In this document: piece after piece, positions 46,873-58,814 of the stretch | How the letters are laid out: each line of letters opens with the position of its first letter | How positions within the stretch are numbered: position 1 is the stretch's first letter | Source: Billgrantia ethanolica | GTDB taxonomy: Bacteria > Pseudomonadota > Gammaproteobacteria > Pseudomonadales > Halomonadaceae | NCBI RefSeq assembly: GCF_021404305.1 | Contig: NZ_JABFTX010000003.1 | Span: forward strand, 558,001 to 622,000 | Direction of reading: 5' to 3' | DNA: 64,000 nt | The notes under the pieces: model-generated | What the model was told of the DNA's origin: nothing | Seen by the model: only the letters and a program-made list of their open reading frames with translations | Database searches by the model: none | Position numbers and translations under genes: made by a program

Positions 46873-47922
46873 ATGAACCCGTACGCGCCCGTACTGGCGG
46901 TGACCAGCGGGGAGCCTGCCGGCATCGGCCCCGAGCTGTGCCTGCAGCTGGCCATGGGCGAACCGCCGCTTGGACGGGTCGTGGCAGTGGGCGATCCGGC
47001 CCTGTTGGCCCAGCGCGCAGCGCTGTTGGATCTGGCGGTCGATCTGGTCGAACTACGGCCGGAGGAGCCGGTGCCGCCAGCTAGGCCCGGCGTGCTGCCG
47101 GTGTGGCCGGTGGCGCTGCGTGAGCCGAGCCGCCCCGGTGAGTTGGCCGTGGCCAATGCCGGCTATGTGCTTGAAACCCTCGACTTGGCGATTGCGGCCT
47201 GTTGCGACGGCCGCGCCGGCGCCATGATCACCGCACCTCTGCACAAGGGCGTGATTCTCGATGCCGGCCATGCCGGCTTTCGCGGTCACACCGAGTACCT
47301 GCGCGATGCCTGCGGCGTCGACGAGGTGGTGATGATGCTGGCCACCGACAGTGCTCTGCACGCCGCGGGCCCCGACTGGCAGGGCGGCACCGCGCTGCGG
47401 GTGGCGCTGGCTACCACCCACCTGCCTCTGCGCGAAGTGGCCGATGCCATCAGCGAGGCGGGGCTGGAGCGCATCCTGCGTATTCTGCAGGCGGACCTGA
47501 GGCGCTGGTTCGGCATCGCCAGGCCGCGCATCGCCGTGTGCGGCCTCAACCCCCACGCGGGCGAGGGCGGACATCTGGGGCGCGAAGAGCTCGAGGTGAT
47601 CGAGCCCTGTCTCGCGCGCCTGCGCGGCGAAGGCTTCGAGCTTGACGGGCCGTTGCCGGCCGATACCCTGTTCACGCCGCGCCATCTGGCCGGGGTCGAT
47701 GCGGTGCTGGCGATGTATCATGATCAGGGTCTGCCGGTGCTCAAGTATGCCGGCTTCGGCCAGGCCGCCAATATCACCCTGGGGCTGCCTATCGTGCGTA
47801 CCTCGGTTGATCATGGCACGGCGCTGGATCTGGCCGGTCGCGGCCTGGCCGATGCGGGCAGTCTGCGAGTCGCCGTGGCACTGGCCGCCGACATGGCCGG
47901 CCGCGGTTCGGCCGCCCCCTGA
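46873..47922 (+). CDS. pdxA: 4-hydroxythreonine-4-phosphate dehydrogenase
   Basis: 349 residues: VTSGEPAGIGPELCLQL, AMITAPLHKGVILDAGHAGFRGHTEYL (metal His), ATTHLPLREVADAI and AMYHDQGLPVLKYAGFGQAANIT, all diagnostic. It oxidises 4-hydroxythreonine phosphate in pyridoxal phosphate synthesis. Starts 3 bp after surA. Confidence 0.96.
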   Translation: MNPYAPVLAVTSGEPAGIGPELCLQLAMGEPPLGRVVAVGDPALLAQRAALLDLAVDLVELRPEEPVPPARPGVLPVWPVALREPSRPGELAVANAGYVLETLDLAIAACCDGRAGAMITAPLHKGVILDAGHAGFRGHTEYLRDACGVDEVVMMLATDSALHAAGPDWQGGTALRVALATTHLPLREVADAISEAGLERILRILQADLRRWFGIARPRIAVCGLNPHAGEGGHLGREELEVIEPCLARLRGEGFELDGPLPADTLFTPRHLAGVDAVLAMYHDQGLPVLKYAGFGQAANITLGLPIVRTSVDHGTALDLAGRGLADAGSLRVAVALAADMAGRGSAAP

Positions 47923-47948
47923 CGAACGAACAGACAAGGATTCTTTGC

Positions 47949-48761
47949 ATGGCATCCCGCCCGCCGGTCCATCGCGCTCGCAAGCGCTTCGGCCAGAATT
48001 TCCTGCGTGACCCCGGCATCATTTCCCGCATCGTGCGGGCCATTGCCCCCCGCCCCGGCGACCGGCTGGTGGAGATCGGCCCCGGCCAGGGCGCGCTGAC
48101 CGAACCGCTGCTCGAGGCAGCCGACGGGCAGCTCGAGGTGATCGAACTGGATCGCGACCTGATCCCTGGGCTACGCGTGCAGTTCTTCAACTATCCGGGC
48201 TTCGTGGTGCACGAGGGCGATGCGCTGAAGTTCGACTTCCGTGCGCTGCGCGGCGACGGTGAGCCGCTGCGGGTGGTGGGCAATCTGCCCTACAACATCT
48301 CGACGCCGCTGATCGCCCATCTGCTGCAAGCCGGCGATGCCATCGCCGATATGCATTTCATGCTGCAGAAAGAGGTGGTCGAGCGCTTGGCCGCCGAGCC
48401 CGGCGGCGCCGACTGGGGGCGTCTCTCGGTAATGGCGCAGTATCGCTGCCGCGTCGATGACCTGTTCACGGTGCCGCCGGAGGCGTTTGTGCCGCGGCCC
48501 AAGGTCGATTCGGCCATCGTGCGGTTGACGCCATACGCCGAGCTGCCCTGGCCGGCTACGAACGAGGCGCTGCTGTTCGACGTCGTGCGCCAGGCTTTCT
48601 CCCAGCGTCGCAAGACCCTGCGCAACAACCTCAAGGGGGTGGTGGACGGCGACACGCTGTCGGCGTTGGGCGTCGATCCGGCGCGCCGTCCCCAGACGCT
48701 GAACGTCGAGGAATTCGTACGTATCGCCAACCACCTTGCTGCCACGGAGGTCATGCCATGA
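47949..48761 (+). CDS. rsmA: 16S rRNA (adenine1518/1519-N6)-dimethyltransferase
   Basis: 270 residues: RFGQNFLRDPGIISRIVRAI, EIGPGQGALTEPLL (SAM motif I), NLPYNISTPL (motif IV) and PRPKVDSAIVRL. Dimethylates two adjacent adenines near the 3' end of 16S rRNA. Loss gives kasugamycin resistance. Overlaps apaG by 4 nt. Confidence 0.97.
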   Translation: MASRPPVHRARKRFGQNFLRDPGIISRIVRAIAPRPGDRLVEIGPGQGALTEPLLEAADGQLEVIELDRDLIPGLRVQFFNYPGFVVHEGDALKFDFRALRGDGEPLRVVGNLPYNISTPLIAHLLQAGDAIADMHFMLQKEVVERLAAEPGGADWGRLSVMAQYRCRVDDLFTVPPEAFVPRPKVDSAIVRLTPYAELPWPATNEALLFDVVRQAFSQRRKTLRNNLKGVVDGDTLSALGVDPARRPQTLNVEEFVRIANHLAATEVMP

Positions 48762-49156
48762 ACCAGGCTTCCGACGTGCCGCTGGAGCGGGAGGTGCTGG
48801 TCGACGTGGAACCCGTCTTTCGCGACGACGAGTCCTCGAGCGAGGAGTCGCGCTATGTCTTCAGCTATACCGTGACGATTCACAATCATTCGGCTCGCAG
48901 CGTACAGCTGCTGGCACGTCACTGGCGTATCACCCAGGGCAGCGGCAAGGTGCAGGAGGTGCGCGGCAAGGGCGTGGTGGGTCAGCAGCCGATGATCGGC
49001 CCCGGGCAGACCTTTCGCTACACCAGTCGTGCCATCCTTGACGGGCCGGTGGGGGTGATGGAAGGCTCCTACACCTGTGTCGATACCGCCAGTCAGCGTC
49101 CTTTCGAAGTGACCATCGCCCCTTTCCGGCTGGCCGGCCCCAATCAGATACACTGA
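48758..49156 (+). CDS. apaG: ApaG/DUF525 protein
   Basis: 132 residues: RYVFSYTVTIHNHSARSVQLL, WRITQGSGKVQEVRGKGVVG and FRYTSRAILDGPVGVMEGSY. A fibronectin-III-like beta protein of uncertain biochemical function, conserved next to apaH. Confidence 0.95.
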   Translation: MNQASDVPLEREVLVDVEPVFRDDESSSEESRYVFSYTVTIHNHSARSVQLLARHWRITQGSGKVQEVRGKGVVGQQPMIGPGQTFRYTSRAILDGPVGVMEGSYTCVDTASQRPFEVTIAPFRLAGPNQIH

Positions 49157-49222
49157 AGCCTGTGGTGCGGGGTGAGCCTCGCGCCGGATGGACAACCCGC
49201 GAAGCGCACAAGGGAAGGTGTC

Positions 49223-50053
49223 ATGACCGCCTATGCCGTTGGAGATTTGCAGGGCTGCCACGCCGAGTTCGTCGAGCTGCTCGAAAAGATCGACTTCGAC
49301 CCCGGCCGCGACCGCTTGTGGCTGGCCGGTGACTTGATCAATCGTGGCCCCGGATCGCTCGCTTGTCTGCGCGAGGTCCAGGCGCTGGGCGATGCCGCCC
49401 TCACCGTGCTCGGCAATCACGACCTGCACCTGCTGGCAGTGGCCCGTGGCGGTGCCAGGCTCAATCGCAAGGACACCCTGGACGACATTCTTGCCGCCCC
49501 CGACCGCGAGGCGCTCCTCGACTGGCTGCAGTCGCGGTCGCTGCTGGTGCGTGAAGACTTCCCGGGGCAGGGCGAGACCGTGATGGTTCACGCCGGGCTG
49601 TTGCCCCAATGGTCGGTGAACGAGGCGGCAGAGCTGGCCGGCGAGGTCGTAGAGCGTCTCGGCAGCGAGCGCAGCGGTGCCTTCCTGGAGCGCATGTACG
49701 GCAACGAGCCGGCCTGCTGGCACGTCGCGCTCGATGGCATCGACCGCCTACGTGCCATCGTCAACGTGCTGACCCGCATGCGCTTCATCGACGCCGAAGG
49801 CTGCCTCGATTTCAGTGCCAAGGAGGGGCTCGACAGCGCCCCGGCGGGTTTCGCCCCCTGGTTCCGTTATCCCCGAGGCGACGACGTGCGGCTGCTGTTC
49901 GGCCACTGGGCGGCGTTGGAAGGCCAAGCCGAGGGCGCCCGGGTGCGGGTAGAAGCACTGGATACCGGCTGCGTGTGGGGCGGCAGTCTCACCGCTCTGA
50001 ATCTTTGCACCGGCGAGCGCATTGCGGTGCCCAGCCATCGTCATCGCCGCTGA
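49223..50053 (+). CDS. apaH: Diadenosine tetraphosphatase (symmetrical)
   Basis: 276 residues, a calcineurin-like phosphoesterase: YAVGDLQGCHAEFVELLE, LAGDLINRGPGSLACL, TVLGNHDLHLLAV and MVHAGLLPQWS provide the metal ligands. It splits Ap4A to two ADP and also removes Np4 caps from RNA. GGAAGG precedes the ATG at 49223; a longer opening at 49172 is not needed. Confidence 0.96.
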   Translation: MTAYAVGDLQGCHAEFVELLEKIDFDPGRDRLWLAGDLINRGPGSLACLREVQALGDAALTVLGNHDLHLLAVARGGARLNRKDTLDDILAAPDREALLDWLQSRSLLVREDFPGQGETVMVHAGLLPQWSVNEAAELAGEVVERLGSERSGAFLERMYGNEPACWHVALDGIDRLRAIVNVLTRMRFIDAEGCLDFSAKEGLDSAPAGFAPWFRYPRGDDVRLLFGHWAALEGQAEGARVRVEALDTGCVWGGSLTALNLCTGERIAVPSHRHRR

Positions 50054-50093
50054 ACCCGGATTGCGATCCGGCGAGACCTGAAGGGAGCGCCCC

Positions 50094-50417
50094 ATGTTTC
50101 GACATCTAACCATCGATACTCTGACCGCCTGGCTCGACGACGAGGCTCCGCTCACCCTGGTCGATATCCGCGATCCGGCCAGCTTTTCCGCCGGCCGCAT
50201 TCCCGGCAGCCGTCATCTCGACAACGACAGCGTGTCGACGCTGCTGGAGGTGGCGCCGCGCGAGCAGCCCATGGTAGTGGTTTGTTACCACGGTCATTCG
50301 AGCCAGCAGGCAGCGGCCTGGCTGGCGGGGCAGGGCTTCGCCGAGGTCTACAGTCTCGATGGTGGATTCACGGAGTGGGAGTACCGTCTGCCCGAACGTG
50401 TGGAGCGCGCCGGCTGA
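50094..50417 (+). CDS. glpE: Thiosulfate sulfurtransferase GlpE
   Basis: 107 residues, a single rhodanese domain with the active-site loop [16 protein letters not shown] (Cys persulfide) and [11 protein letters not shown]. Transfers sulfane sulfur from thiosulfate to cyanide or thioredoxin. Its stop overlaps the cca start. Confidence 0.93.
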   Translation: MFRHLTIDTLTAWLDDEAPLTLVDIRDPASFSAGRIPGSRHLDNDSVSTLLEVAPREQPMVVVCYHGHSSQQAAAWLAGQGFAEVYSLDGGFTEWEYRLPERVERAG

Positions 50418-51556
50418 TGAACGCAGGGCGCGACCGCTACCTGGCGGGGCTCGAGGTCTATCGCGTTGGCGGGGCGGTGCGTGATGCCCTTCTGGGCTGG
50501 CCCACCGTCGATACCGACTGGGTGGTGGTGGGGGCGACGCCCGAGGAGATGCGCCGCCGCGGTTTTCGCCCGGTGGGGCGCGATTTCCCCGTGTTCCTGC
50601 ATCCCGAGACCCATGAGGAGTACGCGCTGGCGCGCACCGAGCGCAAGTCGGGGCACGGCTATACCGGCTTCGAGGTGCATGCCAGCCCCGAGGTGACGCT
50701 GGAAGAGGACCTGGCCCGTCGCGACCTCACCATCAACGCCATGGCGGAAACCCCAGAGGGCGAGTTGATCGACCCTTATGGCGGCTTGCAGGATCTCGAA
50801 AAGCGCGTCTTGCGACACGTTTCGCCGGCCTTCGTCGAAGACCCGCTGCGGGTGCTGCGCACGGCACGTTTCCTGGCCCGCTATGCCGGGCTCGGCTTCA
50901 CCATCGCCGACGAGACCTGGGCGCTGATGCGCGAGCTGACCGAGAGCGGCGAGCTTGCTCACCTGGTGGCCGAGCGCGTCTGGACCGAGACCGAGAAGGC
51001 GCTGGGCGAGCCTGAACCGGCGGTCTACTTCCGTACGCTGCATGCCTGTGGCGCCCTGACGGTGTTGATGCCCGAGCTCATCGGGAGCGGCGCGGAGCTC
51101 GATGAGGCGTTGCAGCGCATGACGCGCCTGCCCGATGAACTGCCCGAGACAGAGCGGTCGCGCTGGCGCTGGGCCCGCCTGGTGGAGCGTCTGGATGAGG
51201 CCGACCAACGCACCTTGAGCGAAAGCTTGCGTCTGCCGCGCAGCTATCGCGAGCTGGGGTGGCAGGTCGCATTGACCCGGCAGCTGGCCGAGCGCGACAC
51301 GCCCGATGCCGATACGGTAAAAGCCTGGCTGGACGGTGTCGACGCCTGGCGACGAGCCGAACGGGTAGCCCCGCTCATCGCGCTGCTGGCGCTCGAGACG
51401 CCGGCGCTGGCCACGCGACTCGAGCGAGCCTGGCGGGAGGTGTCGCGGCTCGAGGCCAGGGCGCTGCTGGCCGAGGGCTTTCGCGGCGGCGCGCTGGGCG
51501 AAGAGCTGGCCCGACGCCGCCGGGCCGTGCTGCAGCGGGAAATGGAGCGGCGTTGA
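50417..51556 (+). CDS. cca: CCA tRNA nucleotidyltransferase
   Basis: 379 residues. The head domain has [16 protein letters not shown] with catalytic [22 protein letters not shown], then [16 protein letters not shown] (base-selecting). It adds or repairs the 3' CCA of tRNA. It is shorter than E. coli Cca (412), and no HD phosphohydrolase signature is visible in the last 150 residues. Starts at ATG within TGATG shared with glpE. Confidence 0.95.
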   Translation: MNAGRDRYLAGLEVYRVGGAVRDALLGWPTVDTDWVVVGATPEEMRRRGFRPVGRDFPVFLHPETHEEYALARTERKSGHGYTGFEVHASPEVTLEEDLARRDLTINAMAETPEGELIDPYGGLQDLEKRVLRHVSPAFVEDPLRVLRTARFLARYAGLGFTIADETWALMRELTESGELAHLVAERVWTETEKALGEPEPAVYFRTLHACGALTVLMPELIGSGAELDEALQRMTRLPDELPETERSRWRWARLVERLDEADQRTLSESLRLPRSYRELGWQVALTRQLAERDTPDADTVKAWLDGVDAWRRAERVAPLIALLALETPALATRLERAWREVSRLEARALLAEGFRGGALGEELARRRRAVLQREMERR

Positions 51557-51593
51557 GGAAATGCGCTCAGCGATCGGCTTACTGGTGTATCGC

Positions 51594-52091
51594 TCAGGAG
51601 CGCCAGACGAACTCGACGGGCCACAGTCGCTGATCGCCAGCCTCGAACTCGGCCCACAGTTCGGCGTAGGTGCGTGCGGTCTCAGGATGGGGCGTGTCGG
51701 GCAGTAGTTCGGCGAGCGGCAGCAGCACGAAGGCGTGATGCAGGATCTCGTCGCGTGGCAGCGTGATCCCGTCGTGCTCGCCGGTGAGGTCGCCCACCGT
51801 CAGCAGGTCGATGTCCAGCGTTCGCGGGCTGAACTTGGGCGTGCCCGGGCGCCGTCCATGCTCGCGTTCGATACGCTTGCACCAGGCCTGCAGCTCGCCT
51901 ACCGACCAGTCGCTGTCGAATACTGCCACCAGATTATAGAAGTTGCGTCCATCGATGAAGCCGACGGGCTCGCTCTCGTAGACGCGTGACAAGACCAGGT
52001 TGTCGAAGGTGGCGGCAAGCGCCTCCAGACAGGCCGTGATGTGACGCTCACGCTCGATGTTGCTACCGATGCTGACGCTTACCTTGGCCAT
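51594..52091 (-). CDS. folK: 2-amino-4-hydroxy-6-hydroxymethyldihydropteridine diphosphokinase
   Basis: 165 residues: VSIGSNIERERHITACLEAL, GRNFYNLVAVFDSD and RTLDIDLLTVGD with catalytic acidic residues. Transfers pyrophosphate from ATP to hydroxymethyldihydropterin in folate synthesis. Starts on the last base of folB, so the two steps are coupled. Confidence 0.95.
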   Translation of the reverse strand: MAKVSVSIGSNIERERHITACLEALAATFDNLVLSRVYESEPVGFIDGRNFYNLVAVFDSDWSVGELQAWCKRIEREHGRRPGTPKFSPRTLDIDLLTVGDLTGEHDGITLPRDEILHHAFVLLPLAELLPDTPHPETARTYAELWAEFEAGDQRLWPVEFVWRS

Positions 52092-52456
52092 CAGGCACCC
52101 TCCGGCGGCGTGCCGCGTTCGATGCGCACGCCTACCGCGGCAGCGGCCGGTACCGCGCCCGGCTTGCGCAGCGTCAAGCGTAGCCAGGGCACGGAAAATT
52201 CCGTCATCAGCAGCTCAGCGAGACGTTCGGCGAAGGTTTCCACCAGAGCGAAGTCGTGCTCGTCGGCGAAGTGCTGGATGCGCTGACTGATGGCCGCGTA
52301 GTCGAGAGTCTTGGTGAGGTCGTCGTCGGCGGCTGCCGGGCGAATGTCGGTGGCCAGCTCCAGGTCGAGCACCAGCCGCTGGCGAATGGTGCGCTCCCAG
52401 TCGTATACGCCAATGACCGTCTCGAGTTCCAGCGACTCGATCAACACGCAATCCAT
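52091..52456 (-). CDS. folB: Dihydroneopterin aldolase
   Basis: 121 residues: MDCVLIESLELETVIGVYDWE, LDYAAISQRIQHFADEHDFALVETFAERLAE (catalytic Glu) and LTLRKPGAV. Makes the FolK substrate. Confidence 0.95.
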   Translation of the reverse strand: MDCVLIESLELETVIGVYDWERTIRQRLVLDLELATDIRPAAADDDLTKTLDYAAISQRIQHFADEHDFALVETFAERLAELLMTEFSVPWLRLTLRKPGAVPAAAAVGVRIERGTPPEGA

Positions 52457-52599
52457 GTGCAGCTCCCAAACAGGCCGAAGAAGGAGGCACGATTGTACGT
52501 GAGCGTCGGGACGGATTGACAGGCCTGCAGTGCTGTCCCTGGCGTGCGGGGGCTGGCAGAATCACCGATGGTGACGACGAACTAGCGCGGGGGGCGGAT

Positions 52600-53187
52600 T
52601 TGGGCGAAGAGCTGTGGCCGCTATGGGGTCTGGTGCCGCTGGGCTATCTCAGCGGCTCCTGGCTGGGCGCGCTGTGGGTCTGCCGGCTGGCAGGCGTCGC
52701 TGATCCGCGCGGGGAAGGCTCCGGCAATCCGGGCTTCTCGAACGTGTTGCGCCTTTACGGCCCGCGGCTTGCCGGGGCGACGCTGGTGCTCGATGCGGCC
52801 AAGGGGATGCCGGTGCTGTGGCTCGCCATGGTGCTGGGCATGCCGCCATGGGGCCAGGGCATGGTCGGGCTGGCCGTGCTGCTGGGGCACAGCTTTCCGC
52901 CCTGGCATCGCTTTCGTGGCGGCAAGGCGGTGGCCAGCGCTTTCGGCGTGCTGCTGGTGCTGACTCCCTGGGTGGCGCTGTGCTGTGCCGCGCTGTGGGT
53001 GGTGCTGGCCTGGCGGGTACGCACCGCGGCGGTGGCCTCGCTGGCCAGTGCCGGTATCGCGCCGCTGGCCAGCCTGTGGCTGGCGCCGGACTATGTCCTG
53101 GTGATCCTGGTATTCACCCTGCTGGTGCTGGTTCGTCACCTGCTCAACATACGTCGGCTGGGCAAGGGCGACGAGCACGCGCTTTGA
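52600..53187 (+). CDS. plsY: Glycerol-3-phosphate acyltransferase PlsY
   Basis: 195 residues from TTG 52600. Membrane enzyme that transfers acyl from acyl-phosphate to glycerol-3-phosphate. Markers: GYLSGSWLGALWVCRLAG, GEGSGNPGFSNVLRLYG (normally GSGNPGATN-), LLGHSFPPWHRFRGGKAVA. No ATG lies near the normal N-terminus. TTG 52600 with GGGGGG upstream is the likeliest start; TTG 52516 gives an unusual 28-residue extension. Confidence 0.9.
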   Translation: MGEELWPLWGLVPLGYLSGSWLGALWVCRLAGVADPRGEGSGNPGFSNVLRLYGPRLAGATLVLDAAKGMPVLWLAMVLGMPPWGQGMVGLAVLLGHSFPPWHRFRGGKAVASAFGVLLVLTPWVALCCAALWVVLAWRVRTAAVASLASAGIAPLASLWLAPDYVLVILVFTLLVLVRHLLNIRRLGKGDEHAL

Positions 53188-53234
53188 GCGCTGTGGTGTC
53201 GTTGGCCCGGCTGGCCGCATCAGGGTAGTAGTGT

Positions 53235-54272
53235 TCAGGCGCTGGCCGGTGACGTCAGGGTATCCATCGGCCAGCGCGGTACTGCTTTCATCTGCCCCGT
53301 CTCGTCGCGTTCGCCGGCCTGCAGGCGCAAGGCGCCGGCCAGGGCGATCATGGCACCGTTATCGGTGCAGAAGCGGCCGCGGGGATAGAACACCTGTGCG
53401 TTGCGCTTCGCCACCTCCGTGGCCAACCTCTCGCGCAGGCGCTGGTTGGCACTCACCCCGCCGGCCATCACCAGACGTTTGAGACCGGTGTCATCCAGCG
53501 CACGACGGCACTTGATCGTAAGGGTATCGACCACAGCCTCCTCGAAGGCCCTGGCAACGTCGGCGCGGGCCTGGTCGTCGAGCTCGCCGGCCTGTTCCAA
53601 CTGGCGCAGGGTAGTAAGCGTATGGGTCTTGAGCCCGGAGAAGCTGAAGTCGAGGCCGGGCCGGTCGGTCATCGGCCGGGGGAAGCGAAAGCGCCCGGGA
53701 TTGCCCGTCTCGGCCAGTCGGGCGACCTGAGGGCCGCCGGGGTAGCTCAGGCCCAGCATCTTGGCGGTCTTGTCGAAGGCTTCCCCGGCAGCGTCGTCCA
53801 CCGACTCACCGAGCAGGCGGTATAGGCCCAGCCCGTGCACCTCGACCAGCTGAGTATGGCCGCCGGAGACCAGCAGGGCGACGAAGGGGAAGGCAGGCGG
53901 CGACTCCTCGAGCATGGGCGCCAGCAGGTGCCCCTCCATATGGTGAACCCCCAGTACGGGGATGCCCAGCGCACGGGCCATGCCGTGCGCGGTGCTGGCG
54001 CCCACCATCAGTGCGCCGACCAGCCCCGGGCCGGCGGTATAGGCGATGGCATCGAGCTCGCTGCGCTGCATGCCGGCCTCCTCGAGCACCTGCTGTATCA
54101 ACGGCAGCAGGCGGCGGGTATGGTCACGGGAGGCCAGCTCCGGCACCACGCCGCCATATTCGGCATGCATGGCGACCTGACTATAGAGAGCATCGGCCAG
54201 CAGGCCGCGTTCGGTGTCGTAGATCGCGACGCCGGTTTCGTCGCAGGAGGTCTCGATGCCAAGGACGCGCAT
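53235..54272 (-). CDS. tsaD: tRNA N6-adenosine threonylcarbamoyltransferase TsaD
   Basis: 345 residues: [31 protein letters not shown] with the metal-binding histidines, [18 protein letters not shown] and [16 protein letters not shown]. With TsaB and TsaE it makes t6A37 in ANN-reading tRNAs. The start at 54272 gives the normal N-terminus; the frame stays open to 54413 without homology. It diverges from rpsU, as in E. coli. Confidence 0.97.
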   Translation of the reverse strand: MRVLGIETSCDETGVAIYDTERGLLADALYSQVAMHAEYGGVVPELASRDHTRRLLPLIQQVLEEAGMQRSELDAIAYTAGPGLVGALMVGASTAHGMARALGIPVLGVHHMEGHLLAPMLEESPPAFPFVALLVSGGHTQLVEVHGLGLYRLLGESVDDAAGEAFDKTAKMLGLSYPGGPQVARLAETGNPGRFRFPRPMTDRPGLDFSFSGLKTHTLTTLRQLEQAGELDDQARADVARAFEEAVVDTLTIKCRRALDDTGLKRLVMAGGVSANQRLRERLATEVAKRNAQVFYPRGRFCTDNGAMIALAGALRLQAGERDETGQMKAVPRWPMDTLTSPASA

Positions 54273-54351
54273 GGTGCAAAGCTCGTGATAAGAGAAAGGC
54301 CGTATTCTAGCAAATCGGTGCCTGGCCATCCCGCCTTCCTGTGTCGGGAAT

Positions 54352-54380
54352 TTGCAAAGCTTGGAATCGGCGACTAAACT
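54352..54380 (+). promoter_or_regulatory. promoter of rpsU-dnaG-rpoD
   Basis: TTGCAA at 54352-54357, a 17-bp spacer and TAAACT at 54375-54380. Confidence 0.65.
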
Positions 54381-54466
54381 ACCGTGCGCTGTACAATTGG
54401 GTCGTGCACCCACATCCGGGTGTACGTTCGAACCGAACTCAAGAATTCAAGGTAGGTGAGTGCTTA

Positions 54467-54682
54467 ATGCCTTCTGTCAAAGTACGTGATAACGAGCCGT
54501 TCGACGTCGCGCTGCGCCGTTTCAAGCGTTCCTGTGAAAAAGCCGGCATCCTCTCTGAAGTGCGTCGTCGCGAGCACTACGAGAAGCCGACCGCAGAGCG
54601 CAAGCGCAAGGCTGCCGCCGCGGTGAAGCGTCACGCCAAGAAGCTCCAGCGTGAGCGCAAGCGTTTCGAACGGCTCTATTGA
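54467..54682 (+). CDS. rpsU: 30S ribosomal protein S21
   Basis: 71 residues: [40 protein letters not shown], ending [10 protein letters not shown]. Full length. First gene of the macromolecular synthesis operon. Confidence 0.98.
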   Translation: MPSVKVRDNEPFDVALRRFKRSCEKAGILSEVRRREHYEKPTAERKRKAAAAVKRHAKKLQRERKRFERLY

Positions 54683-54736
54683 TCCGTACTCGAGGAGTCC
54701 TGATGCTTCGTGCATCTCGGCTCCTGGAAGGATGAC

Positions 54737-54769
54737 CAAGCGGCTGCCGTCAGGTGGCCGCTTGTCTTT
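54737..54769 (+). terminator. partial terminator between rpsU and dnaG
   Basis: CAAGCGGC (54737-54744) and GCCGCTTG (54757-54764) pair, then TCTTTC. It sits where E. coli has the rpsU-dnaG attenuator that lowers primase expression. Confidence 0.7.
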
Positions 54770-54825
54770 CAAGTCCGTTTCACTGCTCCTTTTCATCTGC
54801 CCCGCCGGGAGGTGGCAAGACCCAC

Positions 54826-56649
54826 ATGGCCGGCCAGATTCCGCAGCGCTTCATCGATGACCTGCTGGCACGCATCGACGTGGTCGAGGTGGTGGGCGAG
54901 CGAGTGCAGCTGAAGAAGGCTGGGCGCAACTACTCCGGCCTGTGCCCCTTTCATCAGGAAAAGACGCCTTCCTTCACCGTCAGTGCCGACAAGCAGTTCT
55001 ATCACTGCTTCGGCTGCGGTGCCCACGGCAGCGCTCTGCGTTTCCTGATGGAGTACGACAAGCTGCGCTTCCCCGAGGCGGTGGAGCAGTTGGCGGCACG
55101 CTTGGGGCTCGAGGTGCCGCGAGAAGGCGCCGACGATCCTCGCGCTCAGGCGCGCGAGCGCAAGCGCCAGGAGGGCGTCAACCTGCTCGAACTCTCGGCC
55201 AGCTTCTTTCGCGAGCGGCTGAAGATGCCTGAGGGGCAGCAGGCGCGGGAGTACCTCGCCCGGCGCGGCCTCTCCGAAGAGGTGCAGCGAGACTTCGGCA
55301 TTGGCTACGCCCCTGACGACTGGGAAGCGCTCAAGCGCCACCTGAGTGCGCGAGGCGTCGCCGAAGCGGTCCAGGTCGAATACGGCCTGCTGGTGCAGCG
55401 CGAGGAGAGCGGCCGCACCTACGACCGCTTCCGCGATCGGGTGATGTTCCCGATTCGTGACGTGCGCGGACGTACCATCGCCTTCGGTGGCCGGGTGCTC
55501 GGCGATGCCAAGCCCAAGTACCTGAACTCGCCCGAGACGCCGGTTTTCCACAAGGGCAGGGAGCTGTACGGGCTGTTCGAAGCCAGGCAGGCCAATCCAC
55601 GGCTCGAGCGGCTGGTGATCGTCGAGGGCTACATGGACGTGGTGGCGCTGGCCCAGTTCGGCATTCGCAATGCCGTGGCGACCCTGGGCACCTCCACCAG
55701 CGAGGAGCATCTAGGACGGCTGTTTCGCATGGTCGACGAGGTGGTGTTCTGCTTCGATGGCGACCGCGCCGGTCGGCAGGCCGCCAGCCGCGCGCTGGAA
55801 ACCGTGCTGCCGCAGATGATCGATGGGCGCACGGCGCGCTTCCTGTTCCTGCCGGAGGGCGAGGATCCGGATACGCTGGTGCGTCGCGAAGGGCCTGAGG
55901 CCTTCGAGGATCGCATCACCTGCGCCAGCCCGCTATCGGAGTTCCTGTTCGATCAGGCGGCGCGGGGGCGTGACCTGGCAAGGGTCGAGGAGCGCGAGCG
56001 CTTTGCCAGCCAGGTGCTGAAGGCGGTGTCGCGATTGCCTCAGGGCATGCTGAAGACCGTGCTACTGGGGGAACTCGCGCGGCGCACCGGGGTCGACCAG
56101 TCTCGCTTCGACGCGCTCCTGGCCAGCGAGCAGGAAGCGGCTTTGCCGGCGGCCGAGCCCGCCTCGCCGCCTGTTGCGTCTGCTTCCACACCGAGTGTGG
56201 CGGAACAGAAGCCGCGCAGCGAGGGGGCAGCACTGGGGCTGATGGCGCGGGTGCTGCAGCTGCTTGTGCATGAGCCGGCGCTGGTCGAGCGCCTGCCCGC
56301 GGTGGAGGAGTGGTGTCCGGAGGACGGGACGGATGCCTTGCTGTGCCGCGAGCTGGTGCGTCTGCTGCGGGCGGGACGCTATCGTAGTCCGCATGTGTTG
56401 CTGGCTCACTTCCAGGGCAGCGCCCAGGGCGAGCGGCTGGCGGCCCTGGTACAGCGAGAGATGCTGATTCCGCGGGAGGCGCGAGGCCAGGAGCTCGAGG
56501 GATTGGTCGAGTACCTGAGGCGTCATCGGCAGCGCCAGTCGCCGCAGGAGGAGTTCGAGGCGCTGCTGGCCAAAGAGCGGGGCGGTGAACGCCTGCCCCT
56601 CGAGGCGAGGCAGCGGCTGCAGGAGTTGCTGTTGGAGCTGAAACGTTGA
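54826..56649 (+). CDS. dnaG: DNA primase
   Basis: 607 residues. Zinc finger CPFHQEKTPSFTVSADKQFY followed by HCFGCG (CHC2), the catalytic core with TOPRIM motifs IVEGYMDVVAL and FCFDGDRAGRQAA, a Pro/Ala/Ser linker near 450-480, and the DnaB-binding C-terminal domain. Makes RNA primers for replication. Its ribosome-binding site (GGAGG) is distant (about 13 bp), consistent with low expression. Confidence 0.97.
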   Translation: MAGQIPQRFIDDLLARIDVVEVVGERVQLKKAGRNYSGLCPFHQEKTPSFTVSADKQFYHCFGCGAHGSALRFLMEYDKLRFPEAVEQLAARLGLEVPREGADDPRAQARERKRQEGVNLLELSASFFRERLKMPEGQQAREYLARRGLSEEVQRDFGIGYAPDDWEALKRHLSARGVAEAVQVEYGLLVQREESGRTYDRFRDRVMFPIRDVRGRTIAFGGRVLGDAKPKYLNSPETPVFHKGRELYGLFEARQANPRLERLVIVEGYMDVVALAQFGIRNAVATLGTSTSEEHLGRLFRMVDEVVFCFDGDRAGRQAASRALETVLPQMIDGRTARFLFLPEGEDPDTLVRREGPEAFEDRITCASPLSEFLFDQAARGRDLARVEERERFASQVLKAVSRLPQGMLKTVLLGELARRTGVDQSRFDALLASEQEAALPAAEPASPPVASASTPSVAEQKPRSEGAALGLMARVLQLLVHEPALVERLPAVEEWCPEDGTDALLCRELVRLLRAGRYRSPHVLLAHFQGSAQGERLAALVQREMLIPREARGQELEGLVEYLRRHRQRQSPQEEFEALLAKERGGERLPLEARQRLQELLLELKR

Positions 56650-56877
56650 CCCGGTGTATTGAGGTCAACGGATTGATTTTCCGTTTTGCATCCCCATGTT
56701 AGGCAACATGGCCGGGCGCTGTCGGCGTAACCGATTAAACTAACACACCTGAGTGATCGAGCAAATGGGCCGTACTGGCGGGTTCGCACTGTTTCCCGCT
56801 ATACTATTGGGCTTCATGAGTTTTCTCCACCCCAGCGCTTCAGGTGCTTCATTCTTCTTCGTCGAGATAGGGTTTCT

Positions 56878-58746
<1,869 letters not shown>

Positions 58747-58765
58747 GCGCGATCACCCGATGTGG

Positions 58766-58799
58766 AAAAACCGCGGCCCGACGGCCGCGGTTTTTTTTT
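58766..58799. terminator. bidirectional terminator after rpoD
   Basis: CCGCGGCC and GGCCGCGG with a CGAC loop, nine T after it on plus and five T on minus (AAAAA at 58766-58770). Confidence 0.93.
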
Positions 58800-58814
58800 G
58801 GCGGTGCCGGGGCG

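Noticed and set aside
48290..49723. A 477-codon minus-strand frame across rsmA, apaG and apaH
   Set aside because: Opposes three conserved genes in their normal order and encodes no known motif.
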